A stretch of DNA of 64,000 nt from Hominimerdicola alba. Its GTDB lineage: Bacteria; Bacillota; Clostridia; Oscillospirales; Ruminococcaceae. Below the pieces are notes generated by a model, which was given only the letters and a program-made list of their open reading frames with translations, ran no database searches and had not been told where the DNA came from. The first letter of the stretch is position 1. Every line of letters starts with the position of its first letter. Both the position numbers and the translations under genes were made by a program. Positions 60,120 to 64,000 of this stretch are shown piece by piece. The DNA lies in the NCBI RefSeq assembly GCF_900109655.1, contig NZ_FOAT01000015.1, forward strand, positions 1 to 64,000, written 5' to 3'.

Positions 60120-63100
60120 ATCTCACCTTTCCGTCTTCCTCAAAAGCTATCCTGCCACGCTGTTTAGCAGATTTAATACCCAGAGAAACAGCTACTTCAA
60201 GAGCGGGAGTCACCCTCGTGAAACCGAATAGGTGAGCCGTTTCCCGCATGAGGTCTTCACGCTGCATAGCTATCTGCCTTGAAAGTATCAGTATCAGACC
60301 GTTGCCCAGTTCCTCTGGCGGGATATCCTTGATATCACGGCGGACTTCTGGTGCACACTTAGCGCGGCATGATGTATAGGTTTCAGGGGACTGATCATCA
60401 CGCCAGATGAATTCGGAATCTCCCGACTTCAACGCCTTTCCGCATGATTTTTCCAGTGCGATATCAAATGCCGCCTTTACCAGATTGCTCTGCCTTGCTA
60501 TACCCCAGGCAGTCATAACCCGCTTTTGCAGAACTTCCCTGCTGATGGGCGCTTCTGCTTTGAGAATGGTGTTTATACATTCGGCTATCCTGTTTGAAGC
60601 CAGTTCGTTGAATTCCTCAGGCTTGCCCTGCACAGAGGGTATGAAAGGTACATACTCCTCGCACTCATCAGCCAGTGCCGATTGTTCCTCACGCTCAAAT
60701 ACCAGAGGTTCAGCCTTTTTAGGCGGCTCTTCCTCAACAGGCTCGGGAGCGTTCTTAGCCTCAACAGCCTCATTTATCGCAGTTATCACAGCGGCTATGC
60801 ACTTGTTCTTGTCTGTTAGCCAGTCAAGGATATAAACATTGATGACATTCCAGCCAAGGCCTTTCAGTACCGATGGCTGCGAAACTGTGCGGTCGTATGC
60901 GGTGCCATTTTCGTAATACTTTCTTCCGCAGCAGTTAATGCCCAGTATATAAGTGTTCTCGTCATCGGGGTCAGCGACCGCCACATCGACCTTGTAATCG
61001 GAGCAACCCACACTGCACTTCACCTTGAAACCACGCTGTTCAAGCTCGGCAGCCACCAGCTTTTCAAAGCCTGCACCCAGACTTCCGCTACCAGCACGTA
61101 CAGGCAGTGCAGACCTGCCCTTTGCGGCAAATTCAAGGAATCCTTTAAGACCGTCAACACCCTCCGAACGTGTGCGTGAAAGGTCGATCATCTCGGGACG
61201 TATGACAGAATATACCACCATTTTCTCCCTTGCACGGGATATTGCTACGTTCAGTCTGCGCCAGCCGCCGTCGCGGTTCAGGGGACCGAAGTTCATGCTG
61301 ACCTTGCCCTCTTTATCGGGACCGTAGCCGATGGAAAACAGTATCACATCACGCTCATCGCCCTGTACATTTTCAAGGTTCTTGATGAGTATAGGCTCGT
61401 ACATGGTGTTTGCAAGCTCTTCAAGCTGAGGTTCTGCGCGGAAAGCGTCCGCAAGCACATCTTCCACCAGATTCTGCTGAGGCAGGCTGAATGTTACCAC
61501 GCCCACAGAATGTTTTATCAACTGAGGGTCACGCAAACGGCGGCATATCTCGGCAACGACCGCTTCCGCTTCTGCTCGGTTCGTCTTGGTGCTGCCCTTG
61601 TCGTAGAAGCCCTCAACATTCACCCAGCTGACCTCGCTGACCTGATCGTCAGGCGAGGGGAAGGTATAGAGCTTGTTTTCGTAGTATTTTGAATTGCTGT
61701 ATGCGATAAGGCTCTCGTGGCGCGAACGGTAGTGCCACAGCAGATGTTTCTGGGGCATTGAGAGTGCAAGGCAATCGTCCAGCACGCTTTCCAGGTCTTC
61801 CTTATCATAGTTCTCTTCGTCAACCTGATTTGAAGAGAAGAAGCTTGTGGGAGGCATCTGCTTGGGGTCGCCCACAACTATCACGTTCTCACCGCGGGCG
61901 ATAGCGCCCACAGCCTCACAGGTGGGCAGCTGAGAAGCCTCATCGAATATAACAAGGTCGAATTTCGGGTAAGACGGATCGATATACTGCGCCACCGAGA
62001 TGGGCGACATCAGCATTACAGGGCATATCCTACGCAGAAGATTGGGTATACTGTCGAACAGCTTGCGTATGCTCATCATGCGCCCGCCGCTCTTGATAGC
62101 ACGCTGGAGAATGCCAAGTTCACTGCTTTTAGCACCCTCTCCCGGTGCTGGCACTTTAGCCGAAAGTTCAGCCGCCAGCTGCTGTATAGTCAGCTTTTTG
62201 AAGCTTTCATGAGCTTCATTCAGTCGGCGCACAGTGTCCTCGAAAAGTGTTCCCGTGAAGCCCGAGAGTGCCTTGCTTGACTTAACAGTACAGCTGACCT
62301 CAGCCTTTGCTATACCGCAGTCAAATGCGGGCAGAAGTTCACTACTGTCCACTTTTCCGCCCAGATATGCTTCACTGATATTGGCAGCCCCTGCCTTATC
62401 CAGCTTTTCGCAGAAGCTCATGAGCACTGACCAGTCTTTCAGGCGAGGCATCTCCCCAACGAGTGCCGCAGTCCTTTCGCGGATATCCTCGGTAGTTCCC
62501 GCCGTCATATTTGCAGTATCTATCCTGAAATTTCCGCTCAGTTCATCAAGCACCTTTCTGAGCTTATCATTCTTATATGACGGCATCTCTCCAGCACCGA
62601 GTCTTGCGCCAAGCGCGGTCTTCTGCGCCGCATCAAAGGGTGAGCCTGCCAGTTTCTCGCGTATAGCCACAGATTTTTCAAGGGACTTTCTCAGCGTTTC
62701 GGGCTCAGTAGATTCGCCCTGCCACAGCGCCCCGAAAACTTCCTGCACCGCAGTCTGACCGTCAGCTATCTCGGTTTTCAGCTTTGCGATTGCTGTCAGC
62801 TTTTCGTAATAGTCGCTGATGTTCTCCTTAGTCACCGCACCCGCATTTTTACCGTGGGCGGCAAGCTCTTTCACAAGGCGCTTACTGCCGAAATGCTTGG
62901 GTATGAACCACTTTGCCTGAACCTCTTTCCACTCAGCCTGCGCCTTGACCGCATCATAGCCGTACACGCTGTCATTAAAGGTCTCAGCAAGGGTTTTTTT
63001 GCCCGATCGAAGTTCATCAAGGGAGTTTACCGTCTTTTCAGCCGAGGGTCTCAGCATATCCCATTTATTTCCTGTCAACACCGCAGGCAGGATAAAGCCT

Positions 63101-64000
63101 TCCTTTGATGCATCTGCAAGGATATCCGCCAGCCAAGCAAGCTGTTCATATGTCAGCTTTCCTCCGCCAACAAGTGCAGAAAGTTCGCTCTCGCACTTCT
63201 GAAGCTCTGCAAGCTGTTCGTCCAGCTCGTTTAGTTTCGCCCGAAGTTCATCCCCCGTGGTCAGACCGCACTCCGTCAGTCGGCAGACCCTAAGTGCAGA
63301 ATCAGCCACACCGCCGAACTGTCTGCCGAGGTTTGCAAGGCTGTCAACAAGTTCACGCCATTCGCCGTAAGTTTCAGCTTTCATAGCATTTACCTGCTCA
63401 TCGGTGAATGCAAGCTTGCCCTCAAAAGCACGGTTCTGCTCGTATCTTACCGCCGCATCATACATGGAAATACCGTAGTTGCGGGGCTTGTGTATCTCAT
63501 CCATAACGCCGTTAAGCTCGGCGCGCAGGGCTTTCAGCTTATCCGCCTGCGCCTGATAATCCGCTGGCTTTTTGATTTTACCAACATTCAGGGTCTCGTT
63601 CAGCTGATCGAGAACGGCACGCTTCTGCGCCTTGTTTGAGTGAAGCTCGATACAGAAAGGACCCAGCCCTATCTTTGCAAGACGCTTTTCGACTACCGAC
63701 AGCGCCGCCATCTTTTCAGCCACGAAAAGCACGGAACGTCCGTGATAGAGGGCGTTTGCTATCATGTTGGTGATGGTCTGGGATTTACCCGTGCCGGGAG
63801 GTCCGTGCAGAACGAAGCTCTCGCCCTGACCCGAAGCCACTACCGCCGCAAGCTGAGAAGAATCCGCCGCCACAGGCACAGCAAGGTCGGCAGGAGCAAT
63901 ATCGTCAAGGTCGTTAGGCGACACCGTGATATCACTGCCCTCCCACTCGGTCTTTCCCGAGATAAGGCTCGCCACCACCTTATTCTGTGCCAGTTCGTCA
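60106..64000 (-). CDS. Large SF1 helicase with MTES_1575-like and DUF3320 domains, 5' cut off
   Basis: The frame is open to the window edge, so the N-terminus is missing; about 1297 residues are visible. The Walker A motif FVLHGPPGTGKSQTITNMIA is at the visible start, then a long coiled insert, Walker B LVIFDEASQLPTCEAV, GDPKQMPPTSFF, and motifs V-VI (DVILFSIGYGPDKEG, RLNVAISRAREKMVVY). After it comes a Vsr/MTES_1575-like nuclease fold (GCSDYKVDVAVADP, YILGINCCGRKYY), in which the usual Glu of GIECDG is Asn, then a DUF3320-like C-terminus. DNA repair or defence is likely; the nuclease may be inactive. lepB overlaps its end. Confidence 0.85.
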   Translation of the reverse strand, partial: DELAQNKVVASLISGKTEWEGSDITVSPNDLDDIAPADLAVPVAADSSQLAAVVASGQGESFVLHGPPGTGKSQTITNMIANALYHGRSVLFVAEKMAALSVVEKRLAKIGLGPFCIELHSNKAQKRAVLDQLNETLNVGKIKKPADYQAQADKLKALRAELNGVMDEIHKPRNYGISMYDAAVRYEQNRAFEGKLAFTDEQVNAMKAETYGEWRELVDSLANLGRQFGGVADSALRVCRLTECGLTTGDELRAKLNELDEQLAELQKCESELSALVGGGKLTYEQLAWLADILADASKEGFILPAVLTGNKWDMLRPSAEKTVNSLDELRSGKKTLAETFNDSVYGYDAVKAQAEWKEVQAKWFIPKHFGSKRLVKELAAHGKNAGAVTKENISDYYEKLTAIAKLKTEIADGQTAVQEVFGALWQGESTEPETLRKSLEKSVAIREKLAGSPFDAAQKTALGARLGAGEMPSYKNDKLRKVLDELSGNFRIDTANMTAGTTEDIRERTAALVGEMPRLKDWSVLMSFCEKLDKAGAANISEAYLGGKVDSSELLPAFDCGIAKAEVSCTVKSSKALSGFTGTLFEDTVRRLNEAHESFKKLTIQQLAAELSAKVPAPGEGAKSSELGILQRAIKSGGRMMSIRKLFDSIPNLLRRICPVMLMSPISVAQYIDPSYPKFDLVIFDEASQLPTCEAVGAIARGENVIVVGDPKQMPPTSFFSSNQVDEENYDKEDLESVLDDCLALSMPQKHLLWHYRSRHESLIAYSNSKYYENKLYTFPSPDDQVSEVSWVNVEGFYDKGSTKTNRAEAEAVVAEICRRLRDPQLIKHSVGVVTFSLPQQNLVEDVLADAFRAEPQLEELANTMYEPILIKNLENVQGDERDVILFSIGYGPDKEGKVSMNFGPLNRDGGWRRLNVAISRAREKMVVYSVIRPEMIDLSRTRSEGVDGLKGFLEFAAKGRSALPVRAGSGSLGAGFEKLVAAELEQRGFKVKCSVGCSDYKVDVAVADPDDENTYILGINCCGRKYYENGTAYDRTVSQPSVLKGLGWNVINVYILDWLTDKNKCIAAVITAINEAVEAKNAPEPVEEEPPKKAEPLVFEREEQSALADECEEYVPFIPSVQGKPEEFNELASNRIAECINTILKAEAPISREVLQKRVMTAWGIARQSNLVKAAFDIALEKSCGKALKSGDSEFIWRDDQSPETYTSCRAKCAPEVRRDIKDIPPEELGNGLILILSRQIAMQREDLMRETAHLFGFTRVTPALEVAVSLGIKSAKQRGRIAFEEDGKVRYAEK

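Overview
The window reads as chromosome of a Ruminococcus-like Clostridia, probably near R. albus. Supporting signs are secreted proteins with type I dockerin repeats, a BspA-type leucine-rich-repeat surface protein, strong AAAGGAGG ribosome sites, sigma-A promoters with 17-base spacers, dipicolinate genes, and moderate GC in the core genes against AT-rich accessory DNA. The genus is inferred from these family traits, not from a database match. Nearly all core genes lie on the minus strand.

Positions 1-5300 hold a type II-C CRISPR-Cas locus: cas9, cas1 and cas2 on the minus strand, the first repeat of an array that leaves the window on the left, and a tracrRNA gene on the plus strand in front of cas9. 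The tracrRNA has its own consensus promoter and a clear terminator. Its predicted transcript carries two almost identical anti-repeats in tandem, and the predicted cas9 leader is antisense to it. This is the most unusual feature of the window.

Positions 5300-21800 are accessory DNA. Part one (5.3-9.8 kb) is a phage-type recombination and modification cluster: a coupled 31-aa peptide, a YqaJ-type nuclease, a Rad52-like annealing protein, a zinc-ribbon amidoligase, a class II glutamine amidotransferase, a DUF960-like protein and an unknown. Part two (9.9-14.3 kb) mixes a small excisionase-like protein, an HNH nuclease, a secreted CHAP hydrolase, and relics of a phage tape-measure gene, a DUF2130 gene, an IS66 transposase and probably an IS256-like end. 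Part three (14.3-21.8 kb) is plasmid- or ICE-like: a putative replication initiator with hairpin repeats, an orphan 379-aa protein, a Tn916-type integrase with excisionase, and a large ATPase, ending in GGTGTAAA repeats next to lysS.

Positions 21800-64000 are chromosomal: lysS, greA, a dockerin protein, the LRR protein, tRNA-Leu, queT, class II aldolase, a glnA-ANTAR operon, tex, an ATPase-CYTH fusion, dpaAB behind a sigma-K-like promoter, gap, a three-gene biotin carboxyltransferase operon, a MarR-controlled heterodimeric ABC exporter, tRNA-Ser, purC, tRNA-Thr, a second dockerin protein, queH, a radical SAM/gpx pair, a polar amino-acid ABC importer, lepB, and a large SF1 helicase cut by the window edge. 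Glycolysis (fba, gap), nitrogen (glnA, ANTAR), queuosine (queT, queH) and sporulation (dpaAB) are each represented.
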